Below are positions 47,488-56,840 of a stretch of DNA of 64,000 nt, piece by piece. Within the stretch, counting starts at the first letter, position 1, and the number at the start of each line of letters is the position of its first letter. Both the position numbers and the translations under genes were made by a program. Source of the DNA: JAHDHW01 sp963793295 (GTDB lineage: Bacteria > Bacteroidota > Bacteroidia > Chitinophagales > Saprospiraceae); the NCBI GenBank assembly GCA_963793295.1, contig CAWBZX010000028.1:124001-188000 (forward strand), in the 5' to 3' direction. The notes under the pieces are model-generated. The model was given only the letters and a program-made list of their open reading frames with translations. It was not told the DNA's origin and made no database searches.

Positions 47488-47586
47488 AATAAACCTTTTT
47501 GTAGTTTAAAAATATCTACTTAAAGGTAAAAAAATAAAACCTAAAGGTTATTAAAAAACATCAGAGGATAGTTGTCAAATAATTGT

Positions 47587-48999
47587 CTAATGGACAATTT
47601 GAAGCCTTTGTGTTGATTGATGAATTTTGTTAGAAATTTGAAGAAAATATATTCCTTCAGGAAAATTGTTTTCGTCTAAAGTTATGGATTGCATTTCTTG
47701 ATCAAAAGATTGCTGATGTAATAGCTGGCCATGTGAATTGTATATATTGATATTACTATTTTGAATGTTGGAATGGTCTAAAGTTATCACAAAATGACCA
47801 TTACTTGGATTTGGTGAAATTTTAAATTCAAAATTCTGGGTATTCAAATTGACAAGGCTGTTGATTATTTCATAGTAGTGATATTTTTGCCTGGTATTCA
47901 CCCAATTTGTTCCATTTGCGTTTTGATCCAGCCAATAAATTAAGTTATTGTTTTCGTCATACTCAAAAATTCGGTGACCCAGGTTTTGCCAATTTGATCC
48001 ATTCCACTCGGCAGCATTTAGTAGGATTTGATTATTGGAAGCGTCATATTCGTAGGTAAATAGAAAGTCGTTTACCCAATCCTGTCCACCCCAATTTTGC
48101 TGAGTATGTGATAATAGATTGTTGTATGCATCATATTCATAAACATCTCGGTGGATATTTACATAATTGATTCCATTCCAGGATTGATAGGTATGAGCTT
48201 TAGGATTATTATTTAAGTCATATTCAAAGGAGTCTTGTGAATATTTTTTCCATTGAGAATCATTCCAATGTTGCGTTTCCCAATAGGAGATGTCGTTATT
48301 GGCATTGTATTCTTTGGTTGTAAAATGGTAGTTTAACCATTCTGTTCCGTTACCAATTTGTTGTTCTAAAGTGATTTCATTGTTGTTGCCATCATATTCC
48401 GAGATGCGCTTTGAGTTATTATCCCAGCTTGCATTTATCCATTTCTGAAGCATTGAAAGGGTTTGATTATTATTAACATCGTACTCATAAATTGAGCGAA
48501 AGTCATTCTCCCATGTCATTGTTGAATTATCCCACTCTTGCCGCAAATAAAGTGTTAAATTGTTGTTGTCATCATATTCCTGAATGATTTGATTATGGGG
48601 CTCCCAATCTGTACCCGTCCAGGCAGAAGTATAAGTTAAAATTAAATCCTGGTTCGAATTGTATTCAAAAATACCTTTAAAAGTGTTTGTCCAAATAGAA
48701 CCATCAAGCTTCTTGTATATTCGCTCAACTTCTAAATTATTATCATCGTAATAATATTCAACGGAATCCATTTTTTCCCATGAATTATTAATCCAACGAT
48801 CTTCCCGCGTTGCCAATAGAAGGTCGTCTTCATCCAAAATTCGATGCTCAATATTGTTGTTTGGGTCGATACGGGATTTAATAGAGGTATTGTTGATTTC
48901 TAATTTCTGTAAAATCGCTTCAAAGGAAATCTGTCCAAAGGAAATCGTTGAAAGAAGAAATAAAAAAGAAATTGTAATGTAGATTACTTTAAGGTTCAT
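47587..48999 (-). CDS. Secreted protein with ~29-residue W/YD-type tandem repeats and T9SS sorting domain (paralogue B)
   Basis: 470 residues from the ATG at 48999; a GTG eight codons upstream is less likely, since the signal peptide (FLFLLSTISFGQ) starts at MNLKV. Same layout as its neighbour: lead-in DEDDLLLATREDRWINNSWE, about ten repeats (for example WNGINYVNIHRDVYEYDAYN), then a T9SS domain (FKISPNPSNGHFVITL, EGIYFLQISNKIHQ). The two genes are 100 bp apart in the same orientation and clearly arose by duplication. Sequence between repeats has drifted, so the duplication is not recent. Confidence 0.8.
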   Translation of the reverse strand: MNLKVIYITISFLFLLSTISFGQISFEAILQKLEINNTSIKSRIDPNNNIEHRILDEDDLLLATREDRWINNSWEKMDSVEYYYDDNNLEVERIYKKLDGSIWTNTFKGIFEYNSNQDLILTYTSAWTGTDWEPHNQIIQEYDDNNNLTLYLRQEWDNSTMTWENDFRSIYEYDVNNNQTLSMLQKWINASWDNNSKRISEYDGNNNEITLEQQIGNGTEWLNYHFTTKEYNANNDISYWETQHWNDSQWKKYSQDSFEYDLNNNPKAHTYQSWNGINYVNIHRDVYEYDAYNNLLSHTQQNWGGQDWVNDFLFTYEYDASNNQILLNAAEWNGSNWQNLGHRIFEYDENNNLIYWLDQNANGTNWVNTRQKYHYYEIINSLVNLNTQNFEFKISPNPSNGHFVITLDHSNIQNSNINIYNSHGQLLHQQSFDQEMQSITLDENNFPEGIYFLQISNKIHQSTQRLQIVH

Positions 49000-49352
49000 A
49001 TTTAAGTATTTTTTGTTGTTCACATTTCTATCTACTAAAGATAGAAATAAAGTTTATGATTGCGGCTACAATTACAATCCACTTTAGGATGATAATGCTC
49101 TTTTTCAGAAGTTGATAAATGAATTGAGTGTTGATTTTCTTTGCTTCGTATTTTGATTTTTCCTGCTCAGCAAAAAATAGTTTTAATACTATTTTAAAAG
49201 GGTTTAATTGCGTTTAATTAAAAATGATTTTCAAACACCTTTAAAATAAATATTATGATTATTACAATGTTCATTTTGATGACGATTTTTGGTTTTTTGT
49301 TTTCTTCAGGCAAATATTTACAAGAATGAAAACCTTTTATTTGGACTCGGGG
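49000..49352. other. Intergenic region, no gene recognised
   Basis: AT-rich spacer between the repeat-protein paralogue B and the esterase gene, both on the minus strand. It should hold the promoter of paralogue B. A short plus-strand frame (from about 49254, MIITMFILMTIFGFLFS) looks like a hydrophobic peptide but is too short to support. Confidence 0.35.
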
Positions 49353-49408
49353 TAGGCAATAACCCAATCATCAAATCTCAGGGATTAAGCTTGGTTGGGT
49401 TTTGCCTA
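49353..49408. terminator. Stem-loop at the 3' end of the esterase gene
   Basis: Arms around 49353-49368 and 49393-49408 pair over about 15 bp with one bulge; the right arm contains the esterase stop codon on the minus strand. No strong T-tract on the minus side, so termination strength is uncertain. Confidence 0.5.
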
Positions 49409-50095
49409 TTTACTTTTTGACAATAGCCAGGTATACAACTCCGGATTTTCATAAGTTACCGTCCAGATATCATGGCCACGATCTGGATATAGCGTGAACT
49501 TCACATCGGCATTAAGTTCCTCCAGTTTGTTCACTAATCTTTCCGATTCCTGATAGGGAACCAAATCATCCTTTTTACCGTGAAAGGCCCATACGGAAAC
49601 ATCCTTCAAAGCACTTACTTCTTCTGTTTCAAAATGTGCTCTGCCACAAAGCGGAGCGATGGCTGCAAACCTGTTTGGAGCTGACCGAGCCAGGTTCCAG
49701 GTTCCATTGCCACCCATGCTCAAGCCAGTAACATAAATTTTGTTTTCATCAATGGGTAATTTTGCTTCAATACTGTCGATCAGTCGAAGCAAATAAAGCG
49801 GGTGCCAGGAATCATTATCTGCGCAAAGGGGTGAGACCAGCACAAATGGAAAATCACTATTTTTCATTAAAAAGGGGCGGGGACCGCTTCCTTCCAGCGT
49901 ATTTAGATCGTTGTTTCGTGTTCCGCTGCCATGAAGGTATAACAACAAGGGATACTTGCCGGATGGTGGCAATTGATCAGGAACATACAGGAGGTATTTA
50001 TTGTATGCCCGCTGATTGATCATTTTGGGGAAAATATAAATACCACCCAGAATAAATAATGCAGTTATAGTTACAAAAAGGGTTCTTCGTTTCAT
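49406..50095 (-). CDS. Alpha/beta-hydrolase, carboxylesterase/phospholipase type (membrane-anchored or secreted)
   Basis: 229 residues. An N-terminal hydrophobic segment (about 7-22) is a signal anchor. The alpha/beta-hydrolase fold shows the oxyanion motif LLLYLHGSGTRN, the nucleophile elbow GLSMGGNGTW (Ser near 127), the acid in HGKKDDLVP (Asp near 180) and the catalytic His in YPDRGHDIW. This matches the poly(3-hydroxybutyrate) depolymerase/feruloyl-esterase-like LpqC group. Substrate unknown; ester cleavage outside the cytoplasm is inferred. Gene follows DUF1801 by 21 bp on the same strand. Confidence 0.85.
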   Translation of the reverse strand: MKRRTLFVTITALFILGGIYIFPKMINQRAYNKYLLYVPDQLPPSGKYPLLLYLHGSGTRNNDLNTLEGSGPRPFLMKNSDFPFVLVSPLCADNDSWHPLYLLRLIDSIEAKLPIDENKIYVTGLSMGGNGTWNLARSAPNRFAAIAPLCGRAHFETEEVSALKDVSVWAFHGKKDDLVPYQESERLVNKLEELNADVKFTLYPDRGHDIWTVTYENPELYTWLLSKSK

Positions 50096-50116
50096 ATCCG
50101 TTGTTTTGATTGGAAA

Positions 50117-50533
50117 TCAATGATACTTTTGATTCATATAATTTACTGATTCTGTGATCAGTTTTTCAAGAATGACTTGATCGATATCTTCCAGTTTATT
50201 GATGTACAGGCAGGATTTTCCGGTTTTAAACTTCCCCAGTTGGCTCATCAGCTCTTCGTATCTTTGAAAACCATTCATGATATAAAGCGTAAGGCTCTGC
50301 TTTCGGGGCGAAAAACCGGTGATAAAAGAATCTCCTTCGCGGCCGCTTTCATATTTATAATGGTAGCTTCCAAATCCAACTAAACTGGTTCCCCACATTT
50401 TGGGTTCCTCTTTGGTCAATCTTTTCATCATTTTGAGGACAAGCTTTGCGTCTGATTTTCGCTTTTCATTTTCCACGTTATTGAGAAAATCCATGACGCT
50501 GGTTTCGTTTAATTTGGTTTTGTTTTCTTTCAT
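50117..50533 (-). CDS. DUF1801 domain protein
   Basis: 138 residues, soluble. It contains the DUF1801 (YdhG-like) core: DAKLVLKMMKRLTKEEPKMWG, then SLVGFGSYHYKYESGREGD, FSPRKQSLTLYIM and a C-terminal GKSCLYINKLEDID. The family has a small alpha/beta fold of unknown role. Same strand as, and just upstream of, the esterase. A CAAATTTA (-7-like on the minus strand) lies at 50559-50566. Confidence 0.88.
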   Translation of the reverse strand: MKENKTKLNETSVMDFLNNVENEKRKSDAKLVLKMMKRLTKEEPKMWGTSLVGFGSYHYKYESGREGDSFITGFSPRKQSLTLYIMNGFQRYEELMSQLGKFKTGKSCLYINKLEDIDQVILEKLITESVNYMNQKYH

Positions 50534-51010
50534 TTTTATAAAAAATAAAATGATTATGCAAATTTAGTACTTAATTGTATTTCTATTATATCCCCAAATT
50601 AACAATCGCTATACCCCAAAAATAAAAATCAAATTAAGAAATTCTAGCACTTTACTCCATTTTCTGGATGCTTGAAATGTGTATCATTGCATCGATCGAT
50701 TAGAAAAGAATCATTAAAAAGAAATGCAAAGAACTGTGTAGATTTTTTTACAGGATATTTTATTTTGTATTGTTCATACGTATAGAAGATGGTGTGTTTT
50801 AATGCGCTGTCAGTGTGTCCGGATTTGAGTGTTTTTCAGGGAGCCCCTAATAATCCTTGTAGAAAAAACCTAATGATATTAAAAATAATAGTAATGCATA
50901 ATAAGTTTCCAAATAATGAATTGTTGTGTAACGATTATTTCTTTATTCGTTTAGCACTGGTCCTATGATCTTCTTATTATTACGAGGCAGCTTTTAATTC
51001 ATATCATATT
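50534..51010. other. Intergenic region, no gene recognised
   Basis: A 477-bp AT-rich stretch between the DUF1801 gene and the 3' end of the metal-efflux operon. No ORF, RNA gene or convincing terminator is visible. The right end is past the stop of the efflux adaptor. Confidence 0.35.
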
Positions 51011-52249
51011 TTAATGTGAATGCTCCAGTTCACCTACTTTGGATTGGGCATAAACGAAATAAGCTCCGTCCGTCACTATCTTCATTCCTTCGGGTATTTT
51101 GTCAATTAATTTTACGGCGGTGTAACCTTTATCGGTAGCGCCTGGAATGACTTTTACTTGTTCAAATTTTATTTCCATGTCTTCCTGTCGTTCATCTGCA
51201 ACATAGATGTAAGCAGAAGTACCTTCTTTGATAATTGCCTTTTCGGGCAAAGCATCAACCGTTTGGTCATTGAGCCAGATTTTCGCCTCAATAAATAAAT
51301 CCTTGATAAACCTTGGGTGTTCCTTTTCCAGATGTCCATGAATACGGACGGTCTTATTGGAAGTATTAAATTCTTTTCCGATGACATGTACCTCACCTTC
51401 ATAAACTTTATTACCCAGGGCTGGAACGACGTAACTGATTTTTTGTCCTTCTTTCAGGCTGGCAATGTCTTTTTCAAAAATATCCAATTCCAGATGCAGA
51501 TGGTTTTCACTAACGATTTCCATGAGTTCCAAGTCAGGAGAGACATACATCCCATTGTGCATATTAATGGAAGTAATAAAGCCTGACATCGGTGAAGTAA
51601 TGGATATGCGCTCTACAATATTATCAGGGGACAATTCAGAAACATTGATACCTAAATACGACAACTGTTTGCCTATTCCTTTCAAAGTAGCCGTTTTCAT
51701 ACTGACTTCAGATTGCAGTTTTTGCAGATTTTTGACTACACCCGCATTGGCATCTACCAGTGTTTGCTGGCGTTCAAGCTCCTGGCGGAGATAAATCAGG
51801 TCAGCAGCTACTTCAAGATATTGCTGTTGATGCTGGATGAATTCAGGGTTTTCCAAATATGCCAAAACAACTCCCTTGTTTATATATTCTCCTTCTACAT
51901 ATTTTTTACTGTCTTTAATAAATCCATTTTCTTTAGCACTCACCGAAGAATAAGCGTTAGGTGGTAAACCCAAAGTACCGGTCGCATTGACAAAGGCATT
52001 AATTTTAATCTGAGAGAAATCACCAAAAGTGATATTCATAATGCTTATCTGCTCTTTAGTAAGGTGAATCTCTCCCTCTTGGTGTTCTTCTTCATCTCCA
52101 AGATTATGGTCGTCTTCTTCTGAAAGGGCTGTTTGTTTAGCTCCATGAGTGTGTCCGTCTTCTTCAGAGTGATCTTGACTACAAGTGAAAAAAAGTAAGA
52201 TCAGGACTATTGAAAGGATTGTTATTATTGAATTATTTATGATTTTCAT
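51011..52249 (-). CDS. czcB: Heavy-metal RND efflux periplasmic adaptor (CzcB-like)
   Basis: 412 residues from the ATG at 52249; the longer frame upstream gives no proper N-terminus, while MKIINNSII leads into a lipoprotein signal (LLFFTCSQ). The mature N-terminus is a His/Asp/Glu-rich metal-binding segment (HSEEDGHTHG, EEDDHNLGDEEEHQEGE). Adaptor domains follow: barrel-sandwich (YSSVSAKENGFIKDSKKYVEGE), coiled-coil hairpin, a second sandwich half (ITSPMSGFITSINMHNGMYV) and the membrane-proximal domain. It links the inner-membrane pump to the outer-membrane channel; both are fused in the next gene upstream. Confidence 0.92.
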   Translation of the reverse strand: MKIINNSIITILSIVLILLFFTCSQDHSEEDGHTHGAKQTALSEEDDHNLGDEEEHQEGEIHLTKEQISIMNITFGDFSQIKINAFVNATGTLGLPPNAYSSVSAKENGFIKDSKKYVEGEYINKGVVLAYLENPEFIQHQQQYLEVAADLIYLRQELERQQTLVDANAGVVKNLQKLQSEVSMKTATLKGIGKQLSYLGINVSELSPDNIVERISITSPMSGFITSINMHNGMYVSPDLELMEIVSENHLHLELDIFEKDIASLKEGQKISYVVPALGNKVYEGEVHVIGKEFNTSNKTVRIHGHLEKEHPRFIKDLFIEAKIWLNDQTVDALPEKAIIKEGTSAYIYVADERQEDMEIKFEQVKVIPGATDKGYTAVKLIDKIPEGMKIVTDGAYFVYAQSKVGELEHSH

Positions 52250-52326
52250 TTTTTTAGATATTATGATTTGATGTTTGAAATTGGAAGGCCAGCTACCCAC
52301 TTTTGGCATTTGGTTTCTATTCCTTT

Positions 52327-55300
52327 TTATTCATTCGACAAAAATTGATAAAGCAACACAGCTTTGTTGTGGGCAAGTACCTGTTCCCAATAGTTTTTAT
52401 TGTTTTTGGCAAGCAGGTTAAGCGTATTGAGCAATTCCAAATAAGAAATTTCCCCAGCCTGATAGTTTAGTCTCGAAATTCTTTCTATTTCAGGATTCAC
52501 TATTTCCAATTGTTCGCGATAATAGGCAGCTCCTTCTGCATAAAGCTGGATGGTATTATAAATGGATAATAATTGCTGATCGGCATTCAGGCGTTCTGTT
52601 TCGTATTTTGCCTTTGCTACTTCAACCTGCATTTTTTGGGCTTCTACTCTTTGCTTAGTTTGGTTATTAAAAAGAGGCAATTGCACACTCGCCTGCAATC
52701 CATTGAGCCATCCGTCCTCAAAATAGTATTGCGCAGCATATCCAATATTAAAATCAGGTTTTCTCCTGGCATCTAAAATCGAAATTTGGGCCTGCTCAAT
52801 TTGTATGTCCTGTTGTGCCAACTGTACCTGAAGGGAAGCAATGCTATCTGTTACAAAAAAAGCATTCAATCCCAAACTGCCTGTTGTGGTAATCACTTCG
52901 GTAGTATTGAGTAGACCCTGCAAACGTTTTTCGAGATTGGTAATTTCGATGGTTACCTGGCTTTCTAGCAGTTTGTATTCATTCAGCGAAGATTGCAAAG
53001 TGAGCTTTTCGATTCCATTAACGGCACCTGCCGCTAATCTGATCGAAGCCGTTTGGTAATACTGTTCGTATAGTTGGACCAATTCCTGATAAAGGCCTTG
53101 CAGTTCCTTTCGTTGTTGCAATTCATAATACAATTGCTTGACCTGAAACTTCAGCTCATTTTCAGTTAATTGTTTATTTAAATTATGTTTTAAAGCCACT
53201 TCGTTCTGCAAAGCATTTTGGGCTTTGGTGGTGGCAGGATTGGGAAAGTTTTGAATGACGCCAATTTGATTGACCTGTTGGCCATTTTCGCGGAACAATC
53301 CGTCACCGTGGTAGATAATTTCTGTTTTTCCAAGGTTATATTTCAATCCTTGCAAAGCTTGACTTTGCTGGATTTGAAGATCGGCAGCACGGACAGATGG
53401 ATGGTTTTTGATAGCAATTGCTACCGCTTCGTCTATCGTAACAGGTTTTTGTTGTGCTTGCGCAGATCCTCCAAAAAGGATAAAAGGAAGTAAAATGATC
53501 ACTCCTTTTGCAAGCGAGGCAGTTTTCTCCTTCTGCTCTTTCCAACTGGCCAGCCAGCTATATAAAATCGGTAAAATAACCAACGTGAGGAAAGTAGCAG
53601 TTATCAATCCACCGATCACAACCGTTGCTAAAGGTCTTTGGACTTCGGCTCCGCCAGAAGTAGAAAGTGCCATAGGTAAGAAGCCTAATGAAGCTACTGA
53701 CGCGGTCATCAATACCGGGCGAAGCCTGACGCTTGCTCCTTTTATTATTCGTTCCCGAATATTGCTGACACCTTCTCTTTTCAATTGGTTGAAATAGCCG
53801 ATCAATACGATTCCATTGAGTACAGCAACACCAAACAAAGCAATAAAACCGATACCTGCCGAAATACTAAAAGGCATCCCTCTTAGCTGCAAAGCCCAAA
53901 TACCTCCTATGGCAGAAAGCGGAATAGCAGTAAAGATCAATAAAGCTTGTGACATTGAACCAAATGTGAAAAAGAGCAAAACAAAAATGAGAGTTAAAGC
54001 AATTGGTACCGCTATTGCCAGGCGAGCATTGGCAGCTTTCAGATTTTCAAACTGCCCGCCGAAAGTAAAATAATAGCCTGCGGGTAACTCCATTTCTTTA
54101 TCTAATGAAGATTGAATCTTATCAACCAATGTTTCGACATCTGAATCTCCAACGTTCACACCAATGACTATTCTGCGATTGGTATTTTCCCGGGAAATTT
54201 GCATCGGGGCATCTGTTAATTCGACTTCAGCAACAGCTTCCAAAGGAACTTGTGTACCATTTTTCAAAGTGATAAAAAGGTTTTGCACATCACTGATGTC
54301 GTTGCGGTATCTTTCGTCCATTCTCACAACCAGGTCATATCGTCTGTCCCCTTCATAAATAATCCCTGCTTTTTCGCCGGCAAAAGCAGCTCTGACGACT
54401 TGGTTGACTTCTTTGACCTGCAAACCATATTGGGCCATTTTATCGTATTTGAAATTGATGATAATTTGAGGCATCCCAACTGTTTGTTCTACCTTTACGG
54501 TACCAATACCATCCACAGCGCGAATAATTTTTTCGGCTTCTTTTCCTTTCTCAAATAAAACATCCAAATCATCACCGTATAATTTTATAGCGATGTCTGC
54601 TCTCGAGCCAGTCATCAATTCATTAAACCGCATTTGGATAGGTTGCGAAAATTCATAACCAACACCAGGAATAGATTTCATTGTATTTTCCATTTTTTCA
54701 AACATCTCCTGACGGGAAGATGCCGAAGTCCATTCAGATTTTGGTTTCATGATCACGATAATGTCACCCGTTTCGACGGGCATGGGGTCAGTGGGTATTT
54801 CTGATGATCCAATTTTGGTAACGATATCTTCTATTTCGGGATATTCATCCATTAATTTTTTCTGTAAAACTTTCGAGATTTCGACACTTTGCGAAAGTGA
54901 ACTTCCGGGTGGCAAAATCTGGTGAAATGCAAAATCGCCTTCTTCCAGTGTTGGAATAAATTCGCCCCCCATTCGCGTAAACGTATAGAAACTAAAGACA
55001 AATAAAGCAATGGTGGCAATAACAAAAAGACCTTTTAGTCGAAGGGCTAAATTTAGAGAAGGGACATAAAGCCTTAGGAAAAAAGCCATGATATAATCAG
55101 CTACTGTTTTTTTATTGACTATTTTTTTATTTAAAAACAAAGCGGACATCATGGGGACATAAGTAATGGAAAGAATCAATGCTCCACCGATAGCCAACAT
55201 TACCGTTTGTGCCATAGGTTTGAACATTTTTCCTTCAATACCTACAAGTGCCAGAATTGGGATATAAACAATCAGGATAATGATCATCCCAAAAGACGAA

Positions 55301-56637
55301 GCATTCATTATCTTTTGAGACGAAGCAGTTACCTCCTTATCCATTTGGGCGGAAGTCAGTTTTTTGCCTGAAAAATCTTTTGATAAATTGTGAATCACCG
55401 ATTCAACAATAATCACCGCCCCATCTACAATTAATCCAAAATCAATTGCTCCGAGGCTCATCAGGTTGGCTGAAATGCCCAGGACATTCATCATAGAAAC
55501 GGCAAACAACATGGATAAGGGAATGATAGAAGCTACAATGAGGCCTGCCCGCCAGTTGCCCAACATCAGCACCAAAATAAAAATGACGATCAAACCACCT
55601 TCGATAAGATTGGTTTTAACGGTGCCAATAGCGGTTGATATCAACTTGTCTCTGACCAGGTAAGGTTCTATCACAACGCCTTCAGGCAATGATTTTTGTA
55701 TTTGAACCACCCGGTCTTTTATCCGGCGGGTAACGGCCGCAGAATTTGCACCTTTTAGCATCATCACCGTTCCCCCTACGACTTCTTTGCCATCCCGGGT
55801 AAGTGCACCATATCGGGGAGCTTTGCCAAATTGAACAGTAGCAACATCTTTTATTAATATCGGCCTGCCATTGCGGACCTCAACGACTATGTTTTCAATA
55901 TCCGTCAGTGATTTAGCAATTCCATTAGTACGGATGTAATAAGTGTTTGGATTTTTTTCGATGTACGCCCCGCCTGTATTCTCATTGCTATTTTGAAGCG
56001 CATTATAAACATCCGTAATGCTGATGCCGATTGATTTGAGGAAATTGGGATTTATAGCAACTTCATATTGCTTGAGAAAACCACCCAAAGTATTGACTTC
56101 CACGACACCATCAATTCCAGATAATTGTCGTTTTACAATCCAGTCTTGAATACTTCGCAATTCAGTAGGTGAAAACTTGTTTTCATAGCCTTCTTCTGGG
56201 CGGACAACATATTGATAAATTTCACCCAATCCAGTAGAAATAGGAGCCATTTCAGGTGTGCCAAGTCCATCAGGAATATTGTCTTTGGCCTCTTTGAGAT
56301 ATTCACCGACCAGCTGTCTTGCAAGATAAACGTCCATATCTTCCTCAAAGACTACGGTAACTACCGATAATCCAAAACGAGAGATGGACCGTATTTCTAC
56401 CAATTTTTGAATATTTTGTAAAGACAATTCTACCGGAGTGGTGATGAATTGCTCAACCTCCTGGGTCGCCAATGTTGGCGAAACGGTGATGACCAGTACT
56501 TGATTATTGGTAATATCAGGCACAGCATCAATCGGTAATTGGCGCAAGGATAATAATCCCCAAACGATAAGAGCCGTTACAAATAGCCCAATCACAAGCT
56601 TATTCTGAATCGAATAAGCGATAACCTTATCAAACAT
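52327..56637 (-). CDS. czcA: CzcA-type heavy-metal RND pump fused to a TolC/CzcC-type outer-membrane channel
   Basis: 1,436 residues in one unbroken frame. Residues 1 to about 1040 are a complete heavy-metal RND pump (IDAVPDITNNQVLV; TM4 motif DFGLIVDGAVIIVES of the Co/Zn/Cd subgroup; late helices GVAVLNGIVLIGYF and LPILYSWLAS). A hydrophobic segment, VIILLPFILFGGSAQAQQ (about 1044-1061), looks like a signal peptide with an AQA cleavage site. It leads into an outer-membrane factor domain (about 1062-1436: TIDEAVAIAIKNHPSV, coiled-coil helices, YQAGEISYLELLNT). Pump and channel are thus made as one chain. The adaptor gene follows. The shared 46-bp element lies immediately upstream. Confidence 0.93.
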   Translation of the reverse strand: MFDKVIAYSIQNKLVIGLFVTALIVWGLLSLRQLPIDAVPDITNNQVLVITVSPTLATQEVEQFITTPVELSLQNIQKLVEIRSISRFGLSVVTVVFEEDMDVYLARQLVGEYLKEAKDNIPDGLGTPEMAPISTGLGEIYQYVVRPEEGYENKFSPTELRSIQDWIVKRQLSGIDGVVEVNTLGGFLKQYEVAINPNFLKSIGISITDVYNALQNSNENTGGAYIEKNPNTYYIRTNGIAKSLTDIENIVVEVRNGRPILIKDVATVQFGKAPRYGALTRDGKEVVGGTVMMLKGANSAAVTRRIKDRVVQIQKSLPEGVVIEPYLVRDKLISTAIGTVKTNLIEGGLIVIFILVLMLGNWRAGLIVASIIPLSMLFAVSMMNVLGISANLMSLGAIDFGLIVDGAVIIVESVIHNLSKDFSGKKLTSAQMDKEVTASSQKIMNASSFGMIIILIVYIPILALVGIEGKMFKPMAQTVMLAIGGALILSITYVPMMSALFLNKKIVNKKTVADYIMAFFLRLYVPSLNLALRLKGLFVIATIALFVFSFYTFTRMGGEFIPTLEEGDFAFHQILPPGSSLSQSVEISKVLQKKLMDEYPEIEDIVTKIGSSEIPTDPMPVETGDIIVIMKPKSEWTSASSRQEMFEKMENTMKSIPGVGYEFSQPIQMRFNELMTGSRADIAIKLYGDDLDVLFEKGKEAEKIIRAVDGIGTVKVEQTVGMPQIIINFKYDKMAQYGLQVKEVNQVVRAAFAGEKAGIIYEGDRRYDLVVRMDERYRNDISDVQNLFITLKNGTQVPLEAVAEVELTDAPMQISRENTNRRIVIGVNVGDSDVETLVDKIQSSLDKEMELPAGYYFTFGGQFENLKAANARLAIAVPIALTLIFVLLFFTFGSMSQALLIFTAIPLSAIGGIWALQLRGMPFSISAGIGFIALFGVAVLNGIVLIGYFNQLKREGVSNIRERIIKGASVRLRPVLMTASVASLGFLPMALSTSGGAEVQRPLATVVIGGLITATFLTLVILPILYSWLASWKEQKEKTASLAKGVIILLPFILFGGSAQAQQKPVTIDEAVAIAIKNHPSVRAADLQIQQSQALQGLKYNLGKTEIIYHGDGLFRENGQQVNQIGVIQNFPNPATTKAQNALQNEVALKHNLNKQLTENELKFQVKQLYYELQQRKELQGLYQELVQLYEQYYQTASIRLAAGAVNGIEKLTLQSSLNEYKLLESQVTIEITNLEKRLQGLLNTTEVITTTGSLGLNAFFVTDSIASLQVQLAQQDIQIEQAQISILDARRKPDFNIGYAAQYYFEDGWLNGLQASVQLPLFNNQTKQRVEAQKMQVEVAKAKYETERLNADQQLLSIYNTIQLYAEGAAYYREQLEIVNPEIERISRLNYQAGEISYLELLNTLNLLAKNNKNYWEQVLAHNKAVLLYQFLSNE

Positions 56638-56652
56638 ATTAAAATTAGTATT

Positions 56653-56698
56653 TAAGTTATTGGGCTAAATTATCAATAAGTTATTTTTTTGAGCTATC
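56653..56698 (-). promoter_or_regulatory. 46-bp element shared with the region upstream of the GltD-like gene
   Basis: On the minus strand this matches 8006-8051 (plus strand) at about 42 of 46 positions, with the same TTATTG-N11-CAATAA core. It sits about 16-60 bp upstream of the CzcA-TolC start, where an operator for metal control would be expected. Confidence 0.5.
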
Positions 56699-56840
56699 AC
56701 AAAATAAATCTAAAAACTTCTTTATAATCAGTTGTTTATCTTCATTTTACAATAGCAAATAGCTTATTAATAATTTTTCACGCCCTCTTTGTTAAACCAA
56801 ATAAAGAAATGACACAGGCATAGGTATCCTGCGAACTGGT

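Noticed and set aside
53218..54558. Several plus-strand frames opposite the CzcA-TolC gene
   Set aside because: They are antisense shadows of a continuous 4.3-kb coding frame and show no protein family features.
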